Notes under the pieces: generated by a model
Database searches by the model: none
Seen by the model: the letters and a program-made list of their open reading frames with translations, nothing else
Told to the model about the DNA's origin: nothing
Made by a program: the position numbers and the translations under genes
Part shown: positions 1-9,180 of the stretch, one piece after another
How the letters are laid out: each line of letters begins with the position of its first letter
How positions within the stretch are numbered: the first letter of the stretch is position 1
Source of the DNA: JANMZO01 sp963763135
GTDB lineage: Bacteria > Actinomycetota > Acidimicrobiia > Acidimicrobiales > JANYDT01
NCBI GenBank assembly: GCA_963763135.1
Contig: CAVXNJ010000010.1
Location: 434,001-498,000, forward strand
DNA: 64,000 bases
Direction of reading: 5' to 3'

Positions 1-2
1 GG

Positions 3-1250
3 GAGATCTCGTTGGAAGCGTCCAATGTCGGGGGGCACTTCCTCCGTCACCGTCTTGCACTCGGAGAGCTGACGGCCGTCAATCCGCGCAGCAACCTCGA
101 TCGCGCCGACGCGACCTGGATCGTGCGGCCCGCGCTCAGCGGTCATGTGGGTGCAGTCAGCTTCGAGTCGAAGAACTACCCGGGGACATTCCTGCGTCAC
201 CAGGCATTCCGGGTTAAGCAGCATGCCGACGACGGTTCGAACAGCAACCTCTTCCGGCTCGACGCATCGTTCTTCGAACGGCCGGGGTTGGTGGGGGCTG
301 CGACGAAGTCGTTCGAGGCGGTGAACGCACCGGGGTTTTTCATCCGCCATCAGAACTTCCAGTTCTGGATCTCCCGACGCGACAACAGTGACCTGTTCCG
401 TAAGGACGCGTCGTTCTCGGAGCGTCCGCCGCAGTTTGTGGCCCCCGGCGACTGCACGGCCTTCTTCCGTCGTTGGCGCACCGGCATCGACAACGACGAT
501 CTGATGAACGTCTGCGGCTGGGTGATGGGCCTCAACCAGTACTGTGAGCGCCGGGACGCCCGGCCGATGGTGTCGTGGGAAGGGAATCGCCGGTACCTGG
601 CGTGCCAGCAGAACTGGCGGGAGAGCTCATACCTGGAGGAGTTCGAGCAGCTGGCGCTCGGCACAGCCGAACAGTTCGTCGCCGCCGCGAACGCGGCCGC
701 TCCGTTCGTGAGCATCGCCGTGTCAGCAATTGCATGCGCCGACGGGGTCATTTTTGCCTGTGCGACGTTGGTGCTCGATATCGCGCAGCTCGCCGGTGCG
801 ACGCCGCCGGGGATCGCTCGCGACGCCGTTGACGGGGCAGACGAAGCAGGAAAGTGTGCAGATGGAAACATCGTCGCCTGCGCACAGCTCGGCGTACGCG
901 GCGCCCGGCTGGCCGGACTCGAGATTCCCGGGAAAGACGCCGCCGAAGTGGCCGTAAACACCCAGAAGTGCACGCAACGGGACTTTGCGGCTTGTGTTGC
1001 GCTCGGTCTGAAGGCTGCTGATGCGGCTGGCGTGCCAGTAGGCCTTGGCCGGGGCGAGATAGCCGACGCGCTCGATTGCGCTTCCGGTGACACCGCTGCC
1101 TGCGCCTCGCTGGGTGAACGGGCAGTCGCCGCCGGAACCGGGCTACCACTCGGTGGTGTCATCGGCGCGGCCGACAACGCCCGCAAATGCGCCGCTTCTG
1201 ACAACGACGCCTGCATCGCCCTCGGCAAAGCACTCGTGAGCGCCGCCTGA
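3..1250 (+). CDS. AbfB-domain (CBM42-like) protein with C-terminal cysteine-pair repeats, 5' end cut by window edge
   Basis: The first ~135 residues carry three beta-trefoil-like repeats of the arabinofuranosidase-B type (GHFLRHR, GTFLRHQ, GFFIRHQ, each followed by N/D-LFR-DASF). This family binds arabinofuranose side chains. The frame is open to the left edge (E-I-S-L before the TTG at 12), so the true start lies outside the window. Residues ~150-215 form a linker rich in Trp and Cys. Residues ~235-412 hold five Ala/Gly-rich repeats of 36-40 residues, each opening with a Cys-x7-Cys pair such as CADGNIVAC. No catalytic glycosidase domain is visible. A sugar-binding surface or secreted role is inferred; the secretion signal would be upstream. 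The repeat part is unassigned. Confidence 0.75.
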   Translation, partial: EISLEASNVGGHFLRHRLALGELTAVNPRSNLDRADATWIVRPALSGHVGAVSFESKNYPGTFLRHQAFRVKQHADDGSNSNLFRLDASFFERPGLVGAATKSFEAVNAPGFFIRHQNFQFWISRRDNSDLFRKDASFSERPPQFVAPGDCTAFFRRWRTGIDNDDLMNVCGWVMGLNQYCERRDARPMVSWEGNRRYLACQQNWRESSYLEEFEQLALGTAEQFVAAANAAAPFVSIAVSAIACADGVIFACATLVLDIAQLAGATPPGIARDAVDGADEAGKCADGNIVACAQLGVRGARLAGLEIPGKDAAEVAVNTQKCTQRDFAACVALGLKAADAAGVPVGLGRGEIADALDCASGDTAACASLGERAVAAGTGLPLGGVIGAADNARKCAASDNDACIALGKALVSAA

Positions 1251-1565
1251 GCTGATACCGGCCACCGGAAACCCTCGCCGCTGTCACGTGTGAGTGACGG
1301 CGGCGAGGTCGGTCCCCCGAGGCCGCGCCGAGCGGATTCCTGATCCCTTTGCGGTTGATCTGTTCAACCCTCCGGCAACAGCTCGGCCGCGGCCTTCGCA
1401 AGCGGCCATCCAGGACCAACCCAACCACGAAAGCTGCACCCGGTCGGTTAAACCTACGACCCACCGATGCCGACCCCTATTCCCACGGCCCGGCTTCGGG
1501 ACCCGGAGACTCCAAGACATCGAACAGACGCGACAGCGCTTGATACGGGAGCGCTGTCCGCTATC
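1251..1565. other. Convergent intergenic region, no gene seen
   Basis: This 315-base gap lies between the converging AbfB-domain gene and the acyl-CoA dehydrogenase. Apart from the hairpin at 1273-1308 I see no conserved gene, tRNA or repeat. Open frames crossing it lack recognisable protein character. Confidence 0.5.
1273..1308. terminator. Hairpin downstream of the AbfB-domain gene
   Basis: A 15-bp stem (CCTCGCCGCTGTCAC paired with GTGACGGCGGCGAGG, one G-T mismatch) closes a six-base loop 23 bases after the stop codon. There is no T-run, so it may act with Rho or simply stabilise the 3' end. Confidence 0.5.
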
Positions 1566-2771
1566 TCACGTTGGCGCGCCCGGCTCCTTGGGCAGGCCCA
1601 GCACCCGTTCACCCACGATGTTGCGCTGCACCTGGGCCGTTCCGCCCCAGATTGTCACGGACCTCGTGGAGAGGAAATTCGTGGTCCAGCGATCGGGGTT
1701 GTACTCGTCGCCGTCGCCAACAAGCATCGAGTCGGCGCCTCGGATGTTCATGATGATCTCGGCGAAGCGCTGCGCGTACTCGCTCCAGAACATCTTGTTG
1801 ATCGAACTGGCCGGGCCCGGTTCCTTCTTGGCCAGGACCTCGCTCAACACTTTTAGCCCAGTGAAGCGCATGATCTCGACGTGACTGAAGGCCCACGCCA
1901 GTTGCTGCCGCACGATCGGGTCGCTCGTTTTGCCTGCGGCGCGGGCGAGCTCGACGGCGTTCCAGAACTGCTTGGTGAACTGCACGTGCTGGGTGGTCGC
2001 GTTGCCGCCTCGCTCGTTGCCCAGTGTCGTCATGGTCACGCGCCAGCCGTTGTTGAGGCCACCGATCACGTTGAAGAGCGGGGCGCGTGCCTCGGTGATG
2101 AATGTCTCGGTGAAGTGCGCCGATCCGGTGATCTGCTTGATCGGTCGCAGTTCGATGCCGTTACTCGTTCCGTCGGGTCGTTTCATCGGCGTGAGCACGT
2201 AGGAGATACCACGGTGCTTTGGCGCATCGGGGTCGGTGCGGCACAGACAGAACATCATGTTCGCGGCCTGAGCGCCGGAGGTCCACACCTTCTGTCCCGT
2301 GATCACCATCTCGTCGCCGTCGACCACCCCGCGGGTCTTGAGGCCAGCGAGATCGGAGCCGGCATCGGGCTCGCTGAAGCCCTGGCAGTAACGATCCGTC
2401 CCGTCGATGATTCGGGGAAGAAAATACGACTTCTGCTCGTCGGTGCCCCACACGATGATCGACGGGCCCACGAGCCACTCGCCCATGCCACGGGTCACTC
2501 GCGGGAGGTTCGCCCGGGCGAACTCCTCGTTCAGCACGGCCACTTCGATTCCGGTCAATCCCCGACCGCCGTACGCTTTCGGCCACGACACGCAGAGGAG
2601 TCCGGCGTCCTTCAGCTTCTGGGTCCACTCGGCCACCCCGGCAACGCCACCGGCGTTGGCGACCTCGGAGTCCACGCCGATGAGCTCCTCGGGGCGGTTC
2701 GCCTCAAGCCACTCACGAACCTCGTCGCGAAAAGCCTGTGCCTGCGGCCCGAGTTCGATTTCCAGCGCCAT
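1566..2771 (-). CDS. Acyl-CoA dehydrogenase family protein
   Basis: 401 residues, the usual length for a single-domain FAD acyl-CoA dehydrogenase, which oxidises an acyl-CoA to the trans-2-enoyl-CoA. The N-terminal helical domain begins FRDEVREWLEANRPEE. The central part has FSEPDAGSDLAGLKTRG and ITGQKVWTSGAQAANMMFCL, the FAD/substrate-binding strand region typical of the family. The C-terminus ends TIWGGTAQVQRNIVGERVLG, the conserved flavin-contact stretch. GGGAGG precedes the ATG by a good distance. The substrate cannot be read from sequence; closest in style to actinobacterial FadE enzymes for branched or steroid side chains (inference). A PhyH gene lies upstream on the same strand after a hairpin. 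Confidence 0.9.
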   Translation of the reverse strand: MALEIELGPQAQAFRDEVREWLEANRPEELIGVDSEVANAGGVAGVAEWTQKLKDAGLLCVSWPKAYGGRGLTGIEVAVLNEEFARANLPRVTRGMGEWLVGPSIIVWGTDEQKSYFLPRIIDGTDRYCQGFSEPDAGSDLAGLKTRGVVDGDEMVITGQKVWTSGAQAANMMFCLCRTDPDAPKHRGISYVLTPMKRPDGTSNGIELRPIKQITGSAHFTETFITEARAPLFNVIGGLNNGWRVTMTTLGNERGGNATTQHVQFTKQFWNAVELARAAGKTSDPIVRQQLAWAFSHVEIMRFTGLKVLSEVLAKKEPGPASSINKMFWSEYAQRFAEIIMNIRGADSMLVGDGDEYNPDRWTTNFLSTRSVTIWGGTAQVQRNIVGERVLGLPKEPGAPT

Positions 2772-2836
2772 GTCCGGCCTCCCGTGGTTCGTTGGTGTTG
2801 AACCTGTACTAACCCGGAAAGCCGGCTCTTTCCAAA

Positions 2837-2870
2837 CCGGCCCCGACAGCCTCGAGGCCTTCGGGGCCGG
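2837..2870. terminator. Hairpin between PhyH and acyl-CoA dehydrogenase genes
   Basis: A perfect 10-bp inverted repeat (CCGGCCCCGA / TCGGGGCCGG) with a 14-base loop lies in the 273-base gap downstream of the PhyH stop and upstream of the acyl-CoA dehydrogenase start. It could end PhyH transcription, making the two genes separate units. The rest of the gap shows no gene. Confidence 0.45.
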
Positions 2871-3044
2871 ACAGGTCGAGTCCGAGTCGCTGGTCAGGTC
2901 GGCGGGTGCCCGTGGCCCGTTTAGCCAACATCGTCAGCGATTCGATAAACGACCCGGACGCTCCGACAGAGATTCCAGTGACGGAGTTCGGGGTTCTGGT
3001 GGCTCTCAGCGCTACGAATCCTGCGAACTCTGGACAATGTCCGC

Positions 3045-4226
3045 TCAGATGCCCATGTCGAGAAGGTTGTAGTCCCGGAGCAGGCCGTCTCGCGCCAACT
3101 CGCTCCAGCGGTTCTCGCCTTCCTGGCCGAGCAGTGGCTGGTAGGCGAAGCGTGGCTCGCTCGGGTGACGTTGCGCCCTCGCATCGATCGCCAGCGCGAT
3201 CATCCGCGACCGTTGATGAATGTGCGCCTCGTCGTAGATCGTGCCGGGCTTTCCGGTGAGCGCCGCCGGCGCGCCGAGCACCGATCGCCGCCGGTGAAAC
3301 CCGAAGTTGATCGTGACCCGTGGATCGGGCGATACGTTGGCGAAGCTGCCATGCACGAGCTGGCGATTGCAGATGAACATATCCCCTGGCTCGCACACGA
3401 GAGGCACAGCGTCGGTGAAGTGATCGCTGCCGCCGTTCTCGGCGACCATGGCGGCAATGTCAACCTTGCCGAGCCGGTGCGTGCCCGGCACCACCCAGAC
3501 ACCGTTACCGGCCGTGCTGCCGTAGAGCTGCACCATGAAGTTGAAGCCATGCGTGCCCACGTCCCAGTCGGGCGCGCCCCAATGAACGATCCCGTCCTGG
3601 TGCCAGGCAACGGAGGCCCCAAGCCCGGGCTGCTTGACAAACGTCGCGTCGTTGTAAGGCACGAAGTCTTCACCGTTGACCGCTGCGGCAATAGCCAACA
3701 GATCGGGATGGCCGTACAGGCGAAGTGCCGAGTCCATCGTCTGTAACAGCCCGAAGGTCATGTGCAGCACGTGCGACGGAGCATCGTCGGGACGGGTCGG
3801 CTCGTCCATCTTCACCGGATGGCGCCCGTGGTTCCTCGATGTCCCGCCGACCGGGTCCGACAGCGGCTCGACGAAGTAGTAGGTCGGGACACGAAACTCG
3901 CGACCGAGTGCCGCCCGACCCAGGTGGTCGACGTAGGCATCTTTGGTGACCGGCGCCCGGTCGAGCACGTCGTCGAAATCGGCTCGGAGCTCGGCGAGTT
4001 CTTCCACACCGATAATGCCCTCGAACACGTAGAACCCGTGCTCCCAGTAGGCGTCGAGGATGTCGGCATGGACACGGCCGGATGCGTCGTAGCGAACCGG
4101 CCCTCGGTTCTGCAGGCCCCGAGCTCGTGCATCGCCGGCGCGCATGTACGCATCGAGCGCAGCGTCCTCCCAGCACGGGAGCGCATCGTGTTCGTGGAGC
4201 TGGTGCCAATGCGGTGAATGCGCCAT
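3045..4226 (-). CDS. Phytanoyl-CoA dioxygenase (PhyH) family protein
   Basis: 393 residues from the chosen ATG at 4226, which has GAGGTAGG upstream; a GTG at 4259 would add 11 residues with no better ribosome site. PhyH proteins are Fe(II)/2-oxoglutarate oxygenases that hydroxylate acyl-CoAs or small molecules. The iron-binding HxD is visible in VAWHQDGIVHWG. A distal His lies in RQLVHGSFANVSPDPR, with an Arg for 2-oxoglutarate shortly after. ARGLQNRGPVRYDASGRVH near the start and the jelly-roll core fit the family. The substrate is unknown. The adjacent acyl-CoA dehydrogenase hints at lipid or side-chain oxidation (inference). Confidence 0.85.
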   Translation of the reverse strand: MAHSPHWHQLHEHDALPCWEDAALDAYMRAGDARARGLQNRGPVRYDASGRVHADILDAYWEHGFYVFEGIIGVEELAELRADFDDVLDRAPVTKDAYVDHLGRAALGREFRVPTYYFVEPLSDPVGGTSRNHGRHPVKMDEPTRPDDAPSHVLHMTFGLLQTMDSALRLYGHPDLLAIAAAVNGEDFVPYNDATFVKQPGLGASVAWHQDGIVHWGAPDWDVGTHGFNFMVQLYGSTAGNGVWVVPGTHRLGKVDIAAMVAENGGSDHFTDAVPLVCEPGDMFICNRQLVHGSFANVSPDPRVTINFGFHRRRSVLGAPAALTGKPGTIYDEAHIHQRSRMIALAIDARAQRHPSEPRFAYQPLLGQEGENRWSELARDGLLRDYNLLDMGI

Positions 4227-4681
4227 GTCGCAACCTACCTCAGTGCGCGGCGCGATCACAGGCCGACAGGTCTCGAATTACGTGCGAGGGATCGCCAACA
4301 GATGCGACCGAGATAAACCCGGCCATCGCACACGGGGCCTCGCCGACATTTCCCACCGGCGGTCTGGACGCGAAGGCGACGGGCCTTGTGCTCGAAGTGG
4401 GCGTGCCCAAGCGCGTAGCTGGCGAGACTGCGCAGATGTGCTGGGACCTGACGTTCCTCCTCCGGGCGGGGTAACGCCTCCGCCCGAGTTAGCCAACCAA
4501 GCCAGCCTCCACCACTTCGGCTTCACAGGTCAGGTCTCAGGTGAACAGTTCTGCGACACACCCGCTCGGAGTTCTGCGACACCCCCGGCTCGGAAACTCG
4601 AGAGGCCCCCGGGTCAGGGGCTCAGGTGGTTTCCGACAGAAACGTCGACACAAATCTCGATGACACGCAACCGGGGCCGGA
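4227..4681. other. Intergenic region upstream of PhyH, short imperfect direct repeat
   Basis: 455 bases between the PhyH start and the stop of the next minus-strand gene. It must contain the PhyH promoter, but I cannot point to clear -35/-10 boxes. Around 4548-4595 the text GTTCTGCGACAC followed by CCGCTCGGA-like sequence occurs twice. No convincing gene or RNA is seen. Confidence 0.4.
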
Positions 4682-6016
4682 TCACGACACCTTCATCGTA
4701 AACGGGGCCGTGCCTCCGAACCCCGGCGTGCTGCACGGGATCGGATCCGATGTCGGGCCCTGCTCGCAGTGGTAGAGCACCATGACATGGCCTTGGAGTT
4801 CGGCGGTCGCACCGGTCACGCGAGCCCAATTGGCCCCTCCGTCGTAGTGGGCAATGAACCTGACCGGTTCGTCTGAAGCGGGGGTCTTCGTGAGCGTCTC
4901 GTCCATGACTATCGCTACCCGGGAATTGATGAAATCGATGTTCCCCGTAATTGTCCGCCGCCACGTGCTCTCTGAGGCATACGGTTCGTTCGGGCCAACC
5001 TGCCGACCGCCCGCATCGAACCGGGTCGAACGAGTGCAGTCGCCATGGAGACTCCCATCGGGTGCGACCGTGAACTCGAGATCACCGGCGGAACAGGCGA
5101 CCTCGCGCAACAGCGGCGCCGGATCGATCGTCTTGCTGGACAGCGACAGCGACGGCGTGCCGATCGCAAGGATGGCTCTGCTCGCACCTGGAAAGCGCTT
5201 GGAATCACGCTTCGCGACCGTTGTTGGCGTCTTGACCGTGGTCGTCGCTCGCGAGGCCGCCGCGGCAGCGATCGACTTTGCCGTGGTGGGTGACAGTGTG
5301 GTGGGGACGACCGGGATCTCGACGTTGCAGCCGGATGCACCCTGACGTTCGTACATCTCGGCGATCTGGGCCTCAATCGTGGACCGCGCCGCCGTTTGCG
5401 CCACGATGTCAGCCTTTCGTCGATCGATCGATGCCCGGAGTTCGTTTGCGGCCGAACGGGCCGCGGCCAGATTGCCGTATTTCTTGACGGCCGCGGCAAG
5501 TTGGCGTTCCTCGGGTTCGAACAGCTTCAACAACTCGACGGAGCGCATCGCCGTGTCCAGTGTCTTGTGGAGAAGGTGGAGCGTGACCACGGTCTCGACA
5601 CAGGTCCCATTCGGCTCAGTTGGCGCAGGCCGTTTCGTTGCCGAGGGCGGCGTCGAGAGCGCGGGAACGGTCCGTGCCGCCTTTTGTCCGGTCAGGGGAT
5701 CGCACCGCAAAGCGGCCATGAACGCGTACATCGAGCGGTACGCCCGGTCCGTGTCCAACGCGAGTTGCACAAGGCGATCTGCGTGCGTCCGCTGCAGCGC
5801 ATTGTCGGACTGGGGTCGCGACGCCACGAGGTCGTTGAAGTCCCATTCGGCCTGCTCGCGATGCGCTTGTTCCTGCTGGATGAATGCGAGGAGAGTTCCG
5901 CAGGTGAACGCGTCTCCTCGACTCGCTGTCGCTGCGGGGACCGCTGGAGCGAACAGAACTGCTACGGCGACGACAACGCCGCAGGTAAGGAACTTGCAAC
6001 GACGGAGAACACGCAC
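4682..6016 (-). CDS. Secreted hypothetical protein
   Basis: 444 residues. The start has a signal peptide: basic MRVLRRCKF, a hydrophobic core ending in VLFAPAVPAATA, then the mature part. Residues ~45-215 are mostly helical and charged with heptad-like spacing (HREQAEWDFNDL, EERQLAAAVKKYGNLAAAR, RSTIEAQIAEMYERQ), suggesting a coiled coil. A Thr/Ser/Ala-rich linker follows. The C-terminal ~150 residues are beta-rich with paired cysteines (CSAGDLEFTV, DGSLHGDCTRS, YHCEQGPTSDPIPCS). I do not recognise a family. It is monocistronic and divergent from the next gene. An extracytoplasmic role is inferred from the signal peptide only. Confidence 0.75.
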   Translation of the reverse strand: MRVLRRCKFLTCGVVVAVAVLFAPAVPAATASRGDAFTCGTLLAFIQQEQAHREQAEWDFNDLVASRPQSDNALQRTHADRLVQLALDTDRAYRSMYAFMAALRCDPLTGQKAARTVPALSTPPSATKRPAPTEPNGTCVETVVTLHLLHKTLDTAMRSVELLKLFEPEERQLAAAVKKYGNLAAARSAANELRASIDRRKADIVAQTAARSTIEAQIAEMYERQGASGCNVEIPVVPTTLSPTTAKSIAAAAASRATTTVKTPTTVAKRDSKRFPGASRAILAIGTPSLSLSSKTIDPAPLLREVACSAGDLEFTVAPDGSLHGDCTRSTRFDAGGRQVGPNEPYASESTWRRTITGNIDFINSRVAIVMDETLTKTPASDEPVRFIAHYDGGANWARVTGATAELQGHVMVLYHCEQGPTSDPIPCSTPGFGGTAPFTMKVS

Positions 6017-6476
6017 GACGCACCTCGAACTCAGAGCCCACCCGTTGAGCCCCTGAGGTGAGCATCTCGCTGCGCCGCTGCTGAAATCCAGAGCCCAAAG
6101 TCCCGACGATTGGCGCCCGGCAACCCTCTCGCCGGCTTCCCCACGTCACCTACACCACGGACCCGCCGCGACCACGGGAACACACCCGGACACCTGATCA
6201 ACAAGGACGGCCGAATCGGTCCGGAGGATGAGGTTCCCCTAGATCCCGAGGTTGACGGGCGGCCAGATCCTTCAACCTCGTGGAGGCCAGCCGCATCCCC
6301 TGGTCCGATTCCGATCGGACCCTGCGGGCCGCATGGTTGAGCCATGACAACGCCAGCGCTCCCTCATCCTCTGGTTCATCGTCCTCGTCATCGCCATTTC
6401 CATTCAATTTCCATTTCCATATGTCTACATATCAATGCATGAACCAATTGGTTCACCAACAGAAGGCACGTCAATC
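6017..6476. other. Divergent promoter region
   Basis: 460 bases between two divergent genes for exported proteins. The right end (about 6395-6460) is markedly AT-rich for this genome and holds the palindrome CCAATTGG, so it probably carries the promoter of the plus-strand gene. The left part is GC-rich with no gene I can support. Confidence 0.45.
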
Positions 6477-7124
6477 ATGAGCACTCAGAATCTGAAAACA
6501 ACCGATCCAACGAAAACGAACCGAATGAACTGGCGCATGATTGCGATCATCGGCATCAGCTCTGCGGTGCTGACCGGCCTGGCTTCCACCGCTCTCGCCA
6601 ACAGCGGCGAAGCCGGGGCGCCGATCCAGGTGTCGACTGCCTCAGTCGCGTCAGCTGCGTCGAGCGCCCTTCCATCCACGACAGCGGTCGAATCACACAC
6701 AACGCGGACAGCCACACCAAAAACGACACCGACCAACTCGGTCGACACGGCGAGAACAGCGAACGACACCGCGAAACTCCGCGAAGCGTGTCGTCTCCAC
6801 TATGCGGAACACTTCGAGGCAGAGGATGCAGACATCGTCTTCAAACTCGGCGGGCGACTATGCGATTCGGAGCACCTTGGGTCGGATCAGCGTGTCACGA
6901 TCGACGACGTTCTCAACAGCGACATCTCGCTCGCATTCGCCGACGTCGACAACGCGTGTGATTTCACATCACTCCTCGCTCAAGTCGGAAAGACCGTCAC
7001 CATTAGTGAGTTGGATCTGGCCAAGTTCGATGTCGATCTGCAGGACGACAGTGATGGATTCAGCATCAGCCTTGACACCGGCGAAGGTTCGATGCGCCTC
7101 AACTGCACGTCGAACGCGAAGTAG
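6477..7124 (+). CDS. Exported or membrane-anchored hypothetical protein
   Basis: 215 residues from the ATG at 6477, chosen because AGAAGG lies 10 bases upstream; an in-frame start at 6435 has none. Residues ~18-45 (WRMIAIIGISSAVLTGLAST) form one hydrophobic segment ending ALANS, a signal peptide or anchor. A Thr/Ser/Ala-rich stretch follows to ~95. The last ~120 residues form a compact acidic domain with a few cysteines (REACRLHYAEHFEAEDADIV, DNACDFTSLLAQVGKTVTI, MRLNCTSNAK). The family is not recognised. It converges on the HxlR regulator with a terminator between. Confidence 0.7.
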   Translation: MSTQNLKTTDPTKTNRMNWRMIAIIGISSAVLTGLASTALANSGEAGAPIQVSTASVASAASSALPSTTAVESHTTRTATPKTTPTNSVDTARTANDTAKLREACRLHYAEHFEAEDADIVFKLGGRLCDSEHLGSDQRVTIDDVLNSDISLAFADVDNACDFTSLLAQVGKTVTISELDLAKFDVDLQDDSDGFSISLDTGEGSMRLNCTSNAK

Positions 7125-7258
7125 TCAGACCCGTGGCTCGGGTGACTCTCTGATGTCGAGATTTGCGAGCGTCCGGAGACGTTTCGCGATGACCCGACGG
7201 CGCTGACAACCCGAGTCCCAGGGTCGGGCCGTCCCGATCGCTCTGCCAAACGGCGAAG

Positions 7259-7281
7259 GCCCTTTCCAAGTTGGAAAGGGC
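7259..7281. terminator. Bidirectional terminator hairpin
   Basis: A perfect stem GCCCTTTCC / GGAAAGGGC with a five-base loop lies between two convergent genes (stops at 7124 and 7320). It can serve both strands. Confidence 0.6.
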
Positions 7282-7319
7282 TACCAGGTAATGAATTCTG
7301 GATGGCGACCGGTGCAGGC

Positions 7320-7985
7320 TCAGTCGGGTGACTCGGTAGCAACGATCGACGCGACGGGCGACGGGCGGAACGCTTCGAAGAAGCTATGGACCGCCTTTCG
7401 TGAACCTGCCAACTCCAGGCGACCGTTGCGTTGAGCGTCAGCAAGCGACGAGTGTCCGAGGTAGGTCCGGTAGAGCGCGACTCGATCGGTTCGGAGGGTG
7501 ACATCGACGTCGAAACCCGGATCGGCCAGACATAGCGACGCTTCTTCTTCGGCCACGATCCAGTACCGCTTGGGGTGATCGGTGAACGGCACGTACACGG
7601 TGAAACGGGGACGCGGAAGTTTTGTCGTGTCCAGCTGCCGGTGCAACCACCACAACAGCAAATCCGGGTCCAGTTCGTCGATGGCGGGCTCGCCGAACGT
7701 CCAACGCGCCGCCCACGTGGCGAGACCGAAAACGACAGGTTGCAGGTCACGGCCGGCGTCGGTGAGAACGTAGGTCCCATCGTCTTCCTGCGCGACCACT
7801 CCCGCCGCTTGCAGCTTGCGGAGCCGTTGAGCCAGCAATGCTCTCGACAGTCCCGGGTTGCCTCTGATCAGCTCGTTGAATCTGGTCGTGCCGGTGAGCA
7901 GGTCGCGGATGATGTGAATCGTCCAACGGTCACCGAGCACCTCAGCCGACCGCGAAATAGGGCAGTACTGGCCGTACGGCTTCAT
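7320..7985 (-). CDS. HxlR-family transcriptional regulator
   Basis: 221 residues. The N-terminal ~100 form the HxlR winged helix: YCPISRSAEVLGDRWTIHII, then RFNELIRGNPGLSRALLAQR and LRKLQAAGVV, with the wing at YVLTDAGRDL. HxlR proteins are DNA-binding dimers, often sensing reactive aldehydes, quinones or redox state. The C-terminal ~100 residues look like an SCP2-type ligand domain, an arrangement common in actinobacteria. The gene diverges from the cupin gene at 8127 across a ~140-base gap, so it may control that gene and itself (inference from position). The cysteine at the start of YCPI is a possible redox sensor. Confidence 0.88.
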   Translation of the reverse strand: MKPYGQYCPISRSAEVLGDRWTIHIIRDLLTGTTRFNELIRGNPGLSRALLAQRLRKLQAAGVVAQEDDGTYVLTDAGRDLQPVVFGLATWAARWTFGEPAIDELDPDLLLWWLHRQLDTTKLPRPRFTVYVPFTDHPKRYWIVAEEEASLCLADPGFDVDVTLRTDRVALYRTYLGHSSLADAQRNGRLELAGSRKAVHSFFEAFRPSPVASIVATESPD

Positions 7986-8126
7986 TCCGCCAGCATGTCA
8001 CAGTTCAGAATTGGAACTATGCGACTCCGATCAGAGTGTGTTGACTGAGATTGCCAACCAAATGCTGATGCAGCTCAATGCATGCCTCAGCCGCAATCCG
8101 TGGATCAACCAATGAATGGAGAACCG

Positions 8127-8513
8127 ATGCGCATCACCAAGAACGACATCCCGGCCAAGATCGATGTACCGGGAGCTCTCGCCCGCCAGGCCACTAGCTT
8201 CGGCGACGCTGCCGGCTACTCGATGCTCGGCGCTGAGTACTTCACGCTTGGCGCCGGCACCGACATAGCGCCGCTTCTGCAAGGCCTCCACGACGACGCC
8301 TGCCACGCACCCCACTGGGGCTTCATGCTGTCGGGCGCGTTGGTCGTCACCTATACCGACGGCAGCACCGAGTCCTGCGTCGGCGACGACCTGTTCTACT
8401 GGCCCCCCGGCCACAGCGTGCGCGTTGTCGACGACTCAGAAGTGATTCTGTTCAGCCCGCAGGCCGAACACGGTGCGGTCATGGACCACATGCTCGCCCG
8501 TATGGCCGGATGA
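8127..8513 (+). CDS. Cupin-domain protein
   Basis: 128 residues from the ATG at 8127, with GGAGA just upstream; ATGs at 8112 and 8082 lack such a site. The single cupin barrel shows HAPHWGFMLSGALVV, GDDLFYWPPGHSVRV and a final strand EVILFSPQAEHG. His residues in the first motif could bind a metal, although the second motif keeps only one clear His. It lies divergent from the HxlR gene and 42 bases before the DinB-like gene, likely co-transcribed. No substrate can be assigned. Confidence 0.8.
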   Translation: MRITKNDIPAKIDVPGALARQATSFGDAAGYSMLGAEYFTLGAGTDIAPLLQGLHDDACHAPHWGFMLSGALVVTYTDGSTESCVGDDLFYWPPGHSVRVVDDSEVILFSPQAEHGAVMDHMLARMAG

Positions 8514-8555
8514 ACGGTCACCGTAACCCGATATCCACGATCAAAGGAGCTACCC

Positions 8556-9110
8556 ATGGAAGGCACTGAGCAACTGTCGATCATCATCCCGATGCTGAAA
8601 GCAGTCGGTGGCCGCATCCGCGACGATCAGCTCGGATCCGTCACCCCCTGTGCAGAGTTCGACGTAACCGGGATACTCGGCCACATGACCGGGTTGGCAT
8701 TGGGCTTCGCGCCGATGTTTCGCGGCGAAGAACCTGCGCAGGACAGCGCGTCGCCGGTCGGCACCGGCGCGATCGACCACTTCAACCACGCGATGGACGA
8801 GTTGCTGGCAGCAGTTCTGAGCCCAGGCGCACTCGACCGTACGATCCAGACCCCGGGCGGGCCGATGCCCGGCGCTGTGTTCGCACGTCTCGTCGCCTTT
8901 GATGGCCTTGTTCACGGTTGGGACCTTGCCAGCGCAACCCAACAAGAGTGGCAGCCCCCCGAACATCTCGTGTCGGAAGTCGACGCGTTCGCCCGGGAGG
9001 CCATCACCAACGAGATGCGCAACGGCGAGGCCTTCGGCCCCGAACAGCGGCCACCGGCGAATGCCAACACGATGCTTCGTCTCGTCGCGTTCACGGGTCG
9101 CGTGCTCTAG
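8556..9110 (+). CDS. TIGR03086-type DinB-like metal-binding protein
   Basis: 184 residues, preceded by AAAGGAG seven bases before the ATG. It matches the actinobacterial four-helix DinB/mycothiol-dependent maleylpyruvate isomerase-like fold. The metal-site histidines appear as FDVTGILGHMTGL near residue 45 and AFDGLVHGWDLA near 125, and TPCAEFDV is the usual start of this subfamily. Relatives act as thiol-dependent isomerases or transferases, or have no known activity. The close spacing after the cupin suggests a two-gene operon under the divergent HxlR regulator (inference). Confidence 0.8.
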   Translation: MEGTEQLSIIIPMLKAVGGRIRDDQLGSVTPCAEFDVTGILGHMTGLALGFAPMFRGEEPAQDSASPVGTGAIDHFNHAMDELLAAVLSPGALDRTIQTPGGPMPGAVFARLVAFDGLVHGWDLASATQQEWQPPEHLVSEVDAFAREAITNEMRNGEAFGPEQRPPANANTMLRLVAFTGRVL

Positions 9111-9180
9111 GGTTTTCCGCTGACTCACGCACGAGGCTGTCGGATTCGATGGTCGACGTGCGTGAGCCGAAGCTCGTCGC

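Noticed and set aside
1881..2801. 306-residue frame opposite the acyl-CoA dehydrogenase
   Set aside because: Antisense shadow of a clear enzyme gene in GC-rich DNA, with no recognisable domain.
2772..3044. Gene remnant between PhyH and acyl-CoA dehydrogenase
   Set aside because: The open minus-strand frame gives no recognisable family and overlaps the PhyH 3' end.
6110..6340. Small Pro-rich ORF in the divergent promoter region
   Set aside because: Composition follows the GC bias, there is no ribosome site, and it overlaps the likely promoter zone.
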